Shown here: positions 5,422 to 12,940 of the stretch, piece after piece | Layout: each line of letters opens with the position of its first letter | Numbering within the stretch: position 1 is the stretch's first letter | From: a bacterium UBP12_UBA5184 | GTDB lineage: Bacteria > Vulcanimicrobiota > Vulcanimicrobiia > Vulcanimicrobiales > Vulcanimicrobiaceae | NCBI GenBank assembly: GCA_002413145.1 | Contig: DHWK01000152.1 | Span: 1 to 13,522 of the forward strand | Direction: 5' to 3' | DNA length: 13,522 nt | Notes under the pieces: generated by a model | What the model was told of the DNA's origin: nothing | Databases searched by the model: none | The model's input: the letters and a program-made list of their open reading frames with translations, nothing else | Translations under genes and position numbers: made by a program

Positions 5422-6617
5422 CGGGCAGTTCCCGCCTGGCGGCGCAGTTCGAGTTTGGCGATCGAGGCGCGGTGGACTTCGTCGGGCCCGTCGGCCAAAC
5501 GGAGTGCCCGGTGCCACGCATAGAGGTGGGCGAGCGCGAAATCGTCGCAGACGCCGGCCCCGCCGAAGGCCTGAATCGCCCGATCGATGACGCGTACGGC
5601 GACGTTCGGCGCGACCACCTTGATCATCGCGATTTCGGCGCGCGCCGCCTTGTTCCCCAGAGCGTCCATCTTTTCGGCGGCGTGCAGGGTGAGCAGGCGC
5701 GCTTGCTCGATCTCGATCCGCGAGTCGGCGATCCACTCGCCGATCACGCCCTGTTCGGCCAGCCGTTTTCCGAACGCGACGCGGCCGGAGACGCGCGCGC
5801 ACATCAGTTCGAGCGCGCGCTCGGCGGCGCCGATGGAACGCATGCAATGATGGATCCGGCCCGGTCCGAGCCTGCCCTGCGCGATCTCAAAACCGCGCCC
5901 CTCGCCGAGCAACAGATTTTCGGCAGGGACGCGCACATTTTCGAAGAGCATCTCGGCGTGGCCGTGGGGAGCGTCGTCGTATCCGAAGACGTTGAGCGCT
6001 CTGAGCATCCGCACGCCCGGCGTCTCCATCGGGATCAAGATCATCGACTGCTGCCGATGTTTTGGTGCCGACGGATCGGTCTTACCCATGAAAATCAGGA
6101 TCTTGCAGCGCGGATCGGGCGCGCCGGTCGTCCACCACTTACGGCCGTTGACGACGTAGGAGTCGCCGTCGCGTTCGATCCGCGCCGCGATGTTGGTCGC
6201 GTCCGACGAAGCGACGTCGGGTTCGGTCATCGCGAAAGCCGAACGGATCTCGCCGGCGAGGAGGGGTGCGAGCCAACGCTTCTTCTGCTCGGAGGTCCCG
6301 TAGCGCACCAGAACCTCCATGTTGCCGGTGTCGGGCGCGTTGCAATTGAACACTTCCGGACCGATGTGGGTTCGACCCATCGTCTCGCACAGCGGCGCGT
6401 AGTCGCGGTTCGTGAGCCCGGCGCCGTACTCGCTTTCGGGAAGCCAGAGATTCCACAATCCGGCGGACCGCGCTTGCGCCTTCAGCTCTTCCATGATCGG
6501 CGGGATCGTCCAACGGTCGGCGGCTGCGGCGTGCTGTTCGGCGTAAATGCGCTCGCCCGGAACGACGACGTCGCGCATGAATTCACGCAAGCGTTCGTGA
6601 AGCGCCTCGACCTTCAT
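5418..6617 (-). CDS. Acyl-CoA dehydrogenase, ACAD10/ACAD11 type (LvaC-like)
   Basis: 399 residues, a full-length flavoprotein dehydrogenase. Helical N-domain 1-124; beta domain with the FAD/substrate signature 'AFAMTEPDVASSDATNI' (127-143) and 'GRKWWTTGAPDPRCKILIFMG'; C-terminal helical domain with 'LGPGRIHHCMRSIGAAERAL' and the ending 'QAFGGAGVCDDFALAHLYAW...LRLADGPDEVHRASIAKLEL'. The combination 'MTEP.VASSDATNI' and 'LRLADGPDEVH' marks the ACAD10/11 subfamily rather than ordinary medium-chain enzymes. Family members ACAD11 and LvaC act on 4-phosphorylated acyl-CoA, releasing phosphate to give an enoyl-CoA; straight-chain or branched acyl-CoA oxidation remains the alternative. ATG at 6615-6617 gives the canonical N-terminus, but no Shine-Dalgarno sequence precedes it (the mRNA reads CCUCCU there). 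It heads a unit with glycine-zipper, kinase and DUF6285 genes. Confidence 0.93.
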   Translation of the reverse strand: MKVEALHERLREFMRDVVVPGERIYAEQHAAAADRWTIPPIMEELKAQARSAGLWNLWLPESEYGAGLTNRDYAPLCETMGRTHIGPEVFNCNAPDTGNMEVLVRYGTSEQKKRWLAPLLAGEIRSAFAMTEPDVASSDATNIAARIERDGDSYVVNGRKWWTTGAPDPRCKILIFMGKTDPSAPKHRQQSMILIPMETPGVRMLRALNVFGYDDAPHGHAEMLFENVRVPAENLLLGEGRGFEIAQGRLGPGRIHHCMRSIGAAERALELMCARVSGRVAFGKRLAEQGVIGEWIADSRIEIEQARLLTLHAAEKMDALGNKAARAEIAMIKVVAPNVAVRVIDRAIQAFGGAGVCDDFALAHLYAWHRALRLADGPDEVHRASIAKLELRRQAGTAR

Positions 6618-6623
6618 AGGAGG
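6618..6623 (+). promoter_or_regulatory. Shine-Dalgarno AGGAGG for the hydroxyacyl-CoA dehydrogenase
   Basis: A perfect AGGAGG starts immediately after the start codon of the divergent dehydrogenase. Two in-frame start codons follow: GTG at 6627 (spacing 3) and TTG at 6630 (spacing 6). Spacing favours TTG, but GTG cannot be excluded; the proteins differ by one residue. The whole divergent gap is only 9-12 nt. Confidence 0.75.
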
Positions 6624-6629
6624 TCGGTG

Positions 6630-7874
6630 TTGCACGATTCTTCGGCGGTTCCTCGCCCAGTCGAGCAGGCGGTGGTCGTCGGCGCCGGGACGATGGGACG
6701 TGGGATCGCGCTCTGTTTCGCGGACGCCGGGATTCCGGTGACGCTGATCGACACCGATTCCCAGGCGCTCGAACGCGCGCGCGAGGCGACCGAGAAGGTC
6801 TACGCGACCCAGGTCGAGCGTGGTCGCATCTCCGCCGAAGAGGGAGCGCGGCGGCTGGCGCATTTGACGACGCTCGCCGAATACGGCGCTGCGCTCGCGA
6901 AGGCCGACGTCGTGATCGAAGCCGTCTTCGAAGATCTCGCGCTCAAACAAGACGTCTTCGCGCGCCTCGGAGCGCGCGCTCGCCGCGACGCGTTGCTGGC
7001 CACGAACACCTCGACGCTCGACGTCGATGCGATCGGCGGCGCGGCGCCCCACCCCGAGCGGTCGCTCGGCCTGCACTTCTTTAGCCCGGCGCACGTGATG
7101 CGTCTGCTGGAAGTCGTGCGCGGCGCGCGCACTTCGCCGGCGACGATCGAGGCGGCGTTGGCGCTGGGCAAGCGGCTCGGCAAAGTTTCGGTCGTCGTCG
7201 GCAACTGCGACGGCTTCGTCGGAAACCGGATGCTCCTGGCTTACCGGCGCGAAGCCGAGTTTCTTCTGTTAGAGGGCGCGACGCCGGCGCTGGTCGACTC
7301 GGCGCTCGAGCGCTTTGGGTTCGCGATGGGACCGTTCGCGGTAAGCGATCTCGCGGGCATCGACGTCGGCTGGCGAGCCAAAGGGGAACGCATCAAAGCT
7401 GGGAAGATGCCGCCGTTTGCGGTGACGCAGCTCGCCGATGCGCTCGTCGCCGCCGGACGGTTCGGACAAAAAACCGGCAAAGGCTGGTATCGCTACGAAG
7501 CCGGCGACCGCGCGCGGCACGACGATCCCGACGTCGCGACGATTATCGCAGCCGAGCGCGCGCGGCTCGGCGTCGCGCAACATGCGGTCGGCGACGATGA
7601 AATCGTCGAGCGCTGCCTCTACGCGCTCGTCAACGAAGGCGCACGCATCCTCGACGAAGGGATCGCCTCGTCGGCGGCCGACATCGATACGATCTGGCTG
7701 AACGGCTACGGTTTTCCGAAAGCGCGCGGCGGCCCGATGCGCTATGCCGACGAGGTCGGCTCGGCGGCGGTGCTGGCCGTGATCGAGCGCTTCGCCGAAC
7801 GCGACCCGAGTTTCTGGCAACCGGCACCCGCGCTGGTACGGCTGGGCACGGCAGGCCGTCGGTTTCACGCGTAG
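6630..7874 (+). CDS. 3-hydroxyacyl-CoA dehydrogenase (MFE-1/FadJ C-terminal type, without hydratase domain)
   Basis: 414 residues. It oxidises L-3-hydroxyacyl-CoA to 3-ketoacyl-CoA with NAD, the third step of beta-oxidation. NAD-binding Rossmann domain with 'VVVGAGTMGRG' (G18, G20, G23); catalytic 'LHFFSPAHVMRLLEVV' with H149 and E161; 'VVVGNCDGFVGNRML' with N199 at the conserved catalytic asparagine position. Two C-terminal 3HCDH domains follow, the first with 'FGFAMGPFAVSDLAGIDVGW', the second with 'NEGARILDEGIA' and 'GYGFPKARGGPMRYAD'. This is the architecture of the dehydrogenase half of peroxisomal multifunctional enzyme 1 and FadB/FadJ; 'HFFSPAHVM' is typical of the peroxisomal branch. 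The enoyl-CoA hydratase half is absent, and a separate hydratase-family gene lies at 8664-9452. It diverges from the acyl-CoA dehydrogenase and converges on the SDR with 10 nt between stops. Confidence 0.92.
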   Translation: MHDSSAVPRPVEQAVVVGAGTMGRGIALCFADAGIPVTLIDTDSQALERAREATEKVYATQVERGRISAEEGARRLAHLTTLAEYGAALAKADVVIEAVFEDLALKQDVFARLGARARRDALLATNTSTLDVDAIGGAAPHPERSLGLHFFSPAHVMRLLEVVRGARTSPATIEAALALGKRLGKVSVVVGNCDGFVGNRMLLAYRREAEFLLLEGATPALVDSALERFGFAMGPFAVSDLAGIDVGWRAKGERIKAGKMPPFAVTQLADALVAAGRFGQKTGKGWYRYEAGDRARHDDPDVATIIAAERARLGVAQHAVGDDEIVERCLYALVNEGARILDEGIASSAADIDTIWLNGYGFPKARGGPMRYADEVGSAAVLAVIERFAERDPSFWQPAPALVRLGTAGRRFHA

Positions 7875-7884
7875 GGGAAGACTG

Positions 7885-8667
7885 CTAGTCGAAGCCCGCG
7901 ATCGTCGTGCCGCCGTCGACGACGATCGTCTGGCCGGTGACGAACGCCCCCGCCCGCGACGCAAGGAATACCGCGGCGCCGCTGATGTCGTCGACTTCGC
8001 CGAGACGCCCGAGCGGATAGCGCGCGACGGCCATCTTATAGATCGCCGGGTCCTCGTACAGCGCCCTCGCAAAATCGGTGCGCACGATCCCCGGCGCGAT
8101 ACAATTGACGCGCACGTTCCGGGCGCCCCATTCGACGGCGAGATTGCGCGCAAGTTGTGAGTCGGCGGCCTTCGAGAGCGCGTAGGCGCCGAGCAGTCGA
8201 GTCCCTTGGATGCTCGCGATGCTCGAGAGCAGGATGACCGCGCCGCCGCCGCGCTCGGCCATCTGCGGGATCGCCATGTTGCATAGCCAGACGTTGGAGC
8301 GCACGTTGGTGCCGATAATCTTGTCGAAGGCCTCGTCTGAAATCTTCTGCAGCGGACCCATGTACGGATTGGTCGCGGCGTTGCAGACCAGGACGTCGAT
8401 CGCACCGTACCGGCCCAACGCCGCATCGACCAGAGCCTGAAGCTGTTCCTTATAGCCGACGTTACACGGAAACGCCAGCGCCTCGCCGCCGGCGGCGACG
8501 ATTTCGTCTCGCGCCCGCTCGCAGGCGTCCGCCTTGCGGCTCGATACGACGACCTTCGCACCGTGTGCCGCGAGCTCGCGCGCAATCCCCAAACCGATGC
8601 CGCGCGTCGAACCCGTGACCAGAGCGATTTTTCCGGAGAGGTCGAAGAGGCGTTGCGCCTCGCTCAC
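7885..8667 (-). CDS. SDR-family oxidoreductase, DHRS4-like (LvaD-like role possible)
   Basis: 260 residues, classical short-chain dehydrogenase/reductase using NAD(P). Cofactor motif 'TGSTRGIG' (18-25), 'NAAT' (96-99), and the catalytic tetrad N121, S149, Y162, K166 ('YALSK') are all present; 'NVRVNCIAPGIVRTDFA' and the terminal 'TGQTIVVDGGTT' complete the family signature. R44 after the second strand ('SSRK') suggests a preference for NADP, as in FabG-like and DHRS4 enzymes. In the context of acyl-CoA genes it would reduce a keto group or oxidise a hydroxyl on the substrate; in the levulinate pathway the SDR LvaD reduces levulinyl-CoA to 4-hydroxyvaleryl-CoA. The start is GTG at 8665-8667, overlapping the upstream hydratase TGA (GTGA), and there is no strong Shine-Dalgarno sequence, so coupling is likely. 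It is the last gene of the unit. Confidence 0.92.
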   Translation of the reverse strand: MSEAQRLFDLSGKIALVTGSTRGIGLGIARELAAHGAKVVVSSRKADACERARDEIVAAGGEALAFPCNVGYKEQLQALVDAALGRYGAIDVLVCNAATNPYMGPLQKISDEAFDKIIGTNVRSNVWLCNMAIPQMAERGGGAVILLSSIASIQGTRLLGAYALSKAADSQLARNLAVEWGARNVRVNCIAPGIVRTDFARALYEDPAIYKMAVARYPLGRLGEVDDISGAAVFLASRAGAFVTGQTIVVDGGTTIAGFD

Positions 8668-9452
8668 TTCGCGTACGCGGGGATGCGCTTTTCGACGAAG
8701 GCGCGGATGCCTTCGAGGACGTCGCCGCCGTCCGCAGCTGCCTGCTGCAACTCGGCCTCTTCCTCGAGCCAGCGCTCGAAGTTCGGCATCACGGCGCGAT
8801 TGAAAGCGCGTTTGGTCAGCCCGACTGCGGCCGGTGAGATGCGGGTAAAGCGCTCTGCTAACGCCTGCGTCTCGCGCTCGAGATCGGCGGCCGGGACGAC
8901 GCGATTGACCAAGCCGATGCGCTGCGCCTCGGCGGCGCCGATTTTTTCGCTGGTCCAGGCGAGTTCGAGCGCCCGGCCCAGACCCGCCAGCAGCGGCAGC
9001 ATGAAGCTGGCGCCGCCGTCGGGGATCAGCCCAATCTTCGAGAAGCCGAGCGTCAATTCGGCATCGTCGGCGGCGACGCGGAGATCGCAGGCGAGCGCGA
9101 CCGAAAGCCCGACGCCGGCGGCGATTCCGTTGAGCGACGCGATGACCGGCTTTTCGACGCGCCGCAGCAGTCCGGCGACGCGATTATACGTTTTCCGCAG
9201 GTGCTGGGCGATGTCGACGCGCTCGCCGCTCGCCGCGAGCTGCAGGAAGACCTCGAGATCTTGACCCGCTGAGAAACCGCGCCCGTTGCCGCGCAGGACG
9301 ATGGCACGGACCGACGCGTCGTCCTCGGCGGCTTCGAGCGCTGCGATCAGGCCGTCGGCGATTTCGAAATTGAAGGCGTTGAGCTTCGCGGGACGATTGA
9401 AGCTCAACGTCAAGACGCCTGCGCTGCGAGCGCTTATCAAGGCCGCTTCCAT
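8664..9452 (-). CDS. Enoyl-CoA hydratase/isomerase family protein, PaaG-like
   Basis: 262 residues, a crotonase-fold enzyme. Oxyanion-hole segments 'GRGFSAGQDL' (58-66) and 'ASLNGIAAGVGLSVALACD' (105-123) are intact. The catalytic region reads 'ELTLGFSKIGLIPDGGASF': the position of the first hydratase glutamate (Glu144 of the rat enzyme) is not acidic, and the second (Glu164) is aspartate, D145. That pattern is found in PaaG and related delta3-delta2 enoyl-CoA isomerases rather than in true hydratases, so double-bond isomerisation or ring chemistry is more likely than simple hydration; this is inference. The reading frame stays open upstream; ATG at 9450-9452 is chosen for its AGGAAGG 7 nt ahead and normal N-terminus. 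Its stop overlaps the SDR start. The CoA ligase ends 61 nt upstream, with nothing notable between. Confidence 0.9.
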   Translation of the reverse strand: MEAALISARSAGVLTLSFNRPAKLNAFNFEIADGLIAALEAAEDDASVRAIVLRGNGRGFSAGQDLEVFLQLAASGERVDIAQHLRKTYNRVAGLLRRVEKPVIASLNGIAAGVGLSVALACDLRVAADDAELTLGFSKIGLIPDGGASFMLPLLAGLGRALELAWTSEKIGAAEAQRIGLVNRVVPAADLERETQALAERFTRISPAAVGLTKRAFNRAVMPNFERWLEEEAELQQAAADGGDVLEGIRAFVEKRIPAYAK

Positions 9453-9513
9453 GGCCTGACCTTCCTGGTTCGAAAGGACGGCTCCCTTTTGCGCCGATCT
9501 GCTATCCGGCGAG

Positions 9514-11163
9514 TTAGACACCGAGCAAATCCTTGTAGCGCTCGCGGAGCTCACGCTTGAGGAATTTTCCGACCCCGGTGCGCGGGATCGCATCGACGAA
9601 AACGATGCGGTCGGGGATCTGCCACTTGACGACGCGTTCGCCGATCCAGGCCCGCAGAGACGGCTCGTCGACGCTCTGACCCTCGCGCAGCGCGACGACC
9701 GCGATCGGGCGTTCGACCCACTTCGGGTGGGCGACGCCGATGACCGCGGCCTCGCGCACCGCAGGGTGACCCATGATCGCGTTCTCGAGGTCGACGCTCG
9801 AGATCCACTCGCCGCCGGATTTCACGAGGTCCTTCGTTCGATCGACGAGCTGCAAGTAGCCGAGCCGGTCGATGGTGCAGACGTCGCCGGTCATGAAATA
9901 GCCGTCTTTGAAGACCGGCAGATCTTCGTCGAGCCGATAATACGAGCGCGTCACCGCGGGGCCGCGGACCCACAGGACGCCGGCCGTCTTACCGTCGTGG
10001 GGCACCGGCTCGCCGTTGTCGTCGAGTATCTTCCACGCAACGAGCGGGGTGAAGCGGCCCTGTTTGAGCAGGGCGGCGCGCTGCACGTCCCACGAGGCGC
10101 TCTCGAGGTCCGCCGTTAGTTGAGAGGCCGTGCCGATCGGGGACATCTCCGTCATCCCCCAAGCGTGCATCGTGCGCACGCCGCGTTTTTCGAGGTCGTC
10201 GAAAAGCGAGGGAGGCACCGCCGAACCGCCGATGACCAGGCGTTTGAGCGCCGGCAAACGGAGGTCGCGCCGTTCCATCTCATCGCGAACGGCGAGCCAG
10301 ACGGTGGGGACGCCGAGCGAGACCGTGACGGTTTCACGTTCGAGCAAATCGATGAGGCTCGCCGGATCGAGTTTGGCACCCGGCAGAACGAGCTTCGCGC
10401 CGACCATCGGAACCAAGAACGGGATGCCCCAGGCGTTGACGTGGAACATCGGGACGACCGGCATCACCACGTCGCGCTGCGTCAAGCCCAGCCCGTCGGC
10501 CATCCCGGCGGCGAACGCGTGCAGGAGCGTGGAGCGGTGGGTGAAGACGACGCCCTTGGGGTCGCCGGTCGTCGCCGAGGTGTAGCACAGGATCGCGCCG
10601 CTGCGCTCGTCGAGTTCCGGCCACTCGAACTCCGAGGGCTGCCCGGCGAGCTGCGCTTCGTAGTCGAGGGCGCCCGGCAATTCCACTTGCGACGCTCCCA
10701 TCACGACGAATTGTCGCGACGATGCGGGACGGACCGCGAGCGCGCGAGCGACGGCCGGCACGAGCGAGCCGTCGACGAAGATCGCCTTGTCGTCGGCGTG
10801 CTCGAAGACCCAGCAGACCTGCTCCGGAAACAAGCGGATGTTCGCCGTGTGCAGGATCGCGCCGATCATCGGAACGGCGAAATACAACTCGAGATGGCGG
10901 TGCGTGTTCCAGCCGAAGCTCGCCACCCGGTCGCCCGGCCGGATGCCCATTTCGACCAGGGCACTCGCGAGCTGCGCGACCCGCGCGCCGAAATCCGCAT
11001 ACGTGTAGCGGAATAACGAACCGTCGTCTTCTCGCGAGACGACCTCACGCATCCCGTGCGAACGCTGGTTGTGTTCGAAGATCCAGCGAATCGTAAGCGG
11101 CACGTCCATCATCGTGCCGGCGCTGGCGGCGCTCGGGTCGAGGCGCGGTCGCGTGGTCTGCAT
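9514..11163 (-). CDS. Acyl-CoA ligase (AMP-forming), medium/long-chain, DmdB/FadD-like
   Basis: 549 residues, an ANL-superfamily synthetase that makes acyl-AMP and then acyl-CoA. P-loop 'YTSATTGDPKGVVFTHRS' (Ala where many have Gly, as is common in the DmdB and FadD-like clade), 'PMFHVNAWGIPF', adenine-binding 'HAWGMTEMSPIG', ribose-binding 'GYFMTGDVCTID', hinge 'DRTKDLVKSGGEWIS', and the catalytic lysine near the C-terminus in 'RTGVGKFLKREL'. All core motifs are intact, so the enzyme should be active. The substrate is not predictable from motifs; short- to medium-chain or substituted acids fit the neighbours. ATG at 11161-11163 has AAGGAG 8 nt ahead, and that Shine-Dalgarno overlaps the stop codon of the DUF885 gene (TAAGGAG), so the two are probably co-translated. 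It supplies the CoA thioester for the hydratase, SDR and dehydrogenases nearby. Confidence 0.93.
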   Translation of the reverse strand: MQTTRPRLDPSAASAGTMMDVPLTIRWIFEHNQRSHGMREVVSREDDGSLFRYTYADFGARVAQLASALVEMGIRPGDRVASFGWNTHRHLELYFAVPMIGAILHTANIRLFPEQVCWVFEHADDKAIFVDGSLVPAVARALAVRPASSRQFVVMGASQVELPGALDYEAQLAGQPSEFEWPELDERSGAILCYTSATTGDPKGVVFTHRSTLLHAFAAGMADGLGLTQRDVVMPVVPMFHVNAWGIPFLVPMVGAKLVLPGAKLDPASLIDLLERETVTVSLGVPTVWLAVRDEMERRDLRLPALKRLVIGGSAVPPSLFDDLEKRGVRTMHAWGMTEMSPIGTASQLTADLESASWDVQRAALLKQGRFTPLVAWKILDDNGEPVPHDGKTAGVLWVRGPAVTRSYYRLDEDLPVFKDGYFMTGDVCTIDRLGYLQLVDRTKDLVKSGGEWISSVDLENAIMGHPAVREAAVIGVAHPKWVERPIAVVALREGQSVDEPSLRAWIGERVVKWQIPDRIVFVDAIPRTGVGKFLKRELRERYKDLLGV

Positions 11164-11174
11164 CGCGATTCTCC

Positions 11175-12920
11175 TTACAGCAATTTTCCGTCGTCATCGG
11201 CGCCGAGCAGGATCTTCCGTACGATCGCGAGCGGCGGATCGCCGTGGGCCAGCAGCTCGTCGTGGAAGTTCTGGAGGCTGAAACGGGCGCCGAGTTTTTT
11301 CTTATAGTCGTCGCGCAATTTGAGGATCTCGAGCTTTCCCAGCGTGTAGTATCCGTAAAGCGGGTCCTGCGTCCCGCGCAACGCCTCGCGGCGCGACGGC
11401 TCTTCGCTCAAGAAAGCGTTTTGGGCAAAGAACTTGGCGGCGGCGTCGACGCTCAGGTTCTGCGTGTGTTCGCGCAAGCCGACCAGAAACCGGCACTCGC
11501 GCTGCAGCGCGAGCTGCAACTGCGCCAGCCTTACCTTGGGATCGCCGTTGCCCCAGCCTTCATCGACCATCATCTGCTCGTCGTAGTGCGCCCAGCCCTC
11601 GGAGAACGAATCGCTCCGTAGGATCTTGCGGATCGACGAGAGCCTCAAGTGCCTGTCGATTGCAAAGTTGACGTAGTGGCCCGGCATGACCTCGTGCAGG
11701 CTCACGATCGGAAACGCATAGTCGTTGAAGTACGCCAGGTGCTGCTCTTTGCGTTCCGCCGGCCAGTCGGGCTCGATCGGCGTCACGTTGTAAAATGCTT
11801 GGGTCGCGACTTTTTCAAGCGGCCCCGGCGCGTTCATCGAAGCGAACGTCGTCTGCCGCGCGAACTCCGGCGTGGGAACCACCTTCACGTCGTTGTCGGC
11901 CGGCAAGGTCACGATCTTGTGAGCGACGACGAAGCGTCGCAACGCGACCAGATCGGAGGTCGCCTTCTTGAGAAGATCGTCGGCGGACGGGTGTTGCGCG
12001 CCGAGCGCCGCCGCCACCGCCGCGGGAGATTTCGCAGGATCGATGCTGCGCGCGGTCTCGACAAACTCGGCGCGCGTCTTCTTCAGGGCGTCTTCACCGA
12101 CGCGTTCGTACTGCGCCAGCGTGATCGGCGAAAGCTCTTGCAACGCGAGCATCCGCTCGAAGATCTTCGCGCCGATCGCATAGCTGCCGCTCGGATGGGC
12201 CAGCGTTCCGCCTTCCATCGCGCTGCGGTAACTCTGCAGGGCGGCGAGGACGACCTCGTTGGAGGCTTTGAATTGCGCCTGCAAGGCGGCATCTTTGAGT
12301 GGCGCGACCGCGAGGGGAACGACGATCCGGAAGAAATCCGTCGTGCCCTTCATGTTTCGCCGCGCCAGTCCGGCGGTCGTCGCATCGACCGTCGTCAGGT
12401 TCCCCTTGGCCTGTTCGAGCAGCGCCGGGATGGCGCGCTCGCGGGCGATGACCGACTTCGTCCGATCGCGCAGCGGGGCGAAGTCGCGACTCAAGAGCGA
12501 ATAGACCGCATTCGCCGCCTGGCCGGTATAGAAACTCGGATCGTGACGCCACGCTTGGCGCTCCCGAAGATTCAACAACGTCGCTTCGAGCGACGCTTCG
12601 AAGATGTGCGCGTCGTAGGACGCTTCGGCGCCGTAGGCCGCGGGATCGATCGCGCGCACGTCGCCGAGGAACAGCCGCAGCTGGGCGATGCGGCGGGCCA
12701 TCCCCGCCGCCGAGTAGTCGGGGAGTTTGTCGTCGTAGTCGTGGACCCCGATCCCGGTCGCGCGGATCGGCTCGAGCTCCCAGCTCTTCGCGAAGTATTG
12801 GGTCGCAAGCGCGTCGAGACGCTCGTCGCCGATCGGCCGCTCCGGCGCGCTCGACGCGCGCGGCGATCCCAGCGCCAAGACGACCGCGACACAAAGCGTG
12901 GCGGCGAGCGAGCGAAGCAC
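11175..12920 (-). CDS. Secreted DUF885 metallopeptidase-like protein
   Basis: 581 residues, the typical length of DUF885 proteins. Signal peptide 1 to about 25 (MLRSLAATL..., cleavage near 'ASSA'). The mature protein is mostly helical. The zinc-site motif 'HEVMPGHYVN' (H409, E410, H415) is followed by 'EGWAHYDEQMM' (E441, H445), the HExxxGH...EGWAHY signature of this family, which is related to gluzincin-like peptidases; 'DPLYGYYTLGKLEILKLRDDY' near the C-terminus is also typical. It is expected to cleave peptides outside the cytoplasm, although few members have a demonstrated substrate. The start is GTG at 12918-12920 with only a weak Shine-Dalgarno-like sequence; it is kept because it gives a complete signal peptide. 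The gene sits between a small acidic protein (20 nt upstream) and the CoA ligase (11 nt downstream). Confidence 0.9.
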   Translation of the reverse strand: MLRSLAATLCVAVVLALGSPRASSAPERPIGDERLDALATQYFAKSWELEPIRATGIGVHDYDDKLPDYSAAGMARRIAQLRLFLGDVRAIDPAAYGAEASYDAHIFEASLEATLLNLRERQAWRHDPSFYTGQAANAVYSLLSRDFAPLRDRTKSVIARERAIPALLEQAKGNLTTVDATTAGLARRNMKGTTDFFRIVVPLAVAPLKDAALQAQFKASNEVVLAALQSYRSAMEGGTLAHPSGSYAIGAKIFERMLALQELSPITLAQYERVGEDALKKTRAEFVETARSIDPAKSPAAVAAALGAQHPSADDLLKKATSDLVALRRFVVAHKIVTLPADNDVKVVPTPEFARQTTFASMNAPGPLEKVATQAFYNVTPIEPDWPAERKEQHLAYFNDYAFPIVSLHEVMPGHYVNFAIDRHLRLSSIRKILRSDSFSEGWAHYDEQMMVDEGWGNGDPKVRLAQLQLALQRECRFLVGLREHTQNLSVDAAAKFFAQNAFLSEEPSRREALRGTQDPLYGYYTLGKLEILKLRDDYKKKLGARFSLQNFHDELLAHGDPPLAIVRKILLGADDDGKLL

Positions 12921-12940
12921 GCTGCGCTTAGCGAACGTTC

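Noticed and set aside
5472..6629. Long open plus-strand frame fused in front of the hydroxyacyl-CoA dehydrogenase
   Set aside because: It lies opposite the ACAD coding sequence and has no recognisable domain. High GC at third codon positions keeps antisense frames open. The Shine-Dalgarno at 6618 marks the true start.
10120..11016. 298-codon plus-strand open frame
   Set aside because: It is antisense to the acyl-CoA ligase, rich in Arg, Asp and His, without any recognisable fold.
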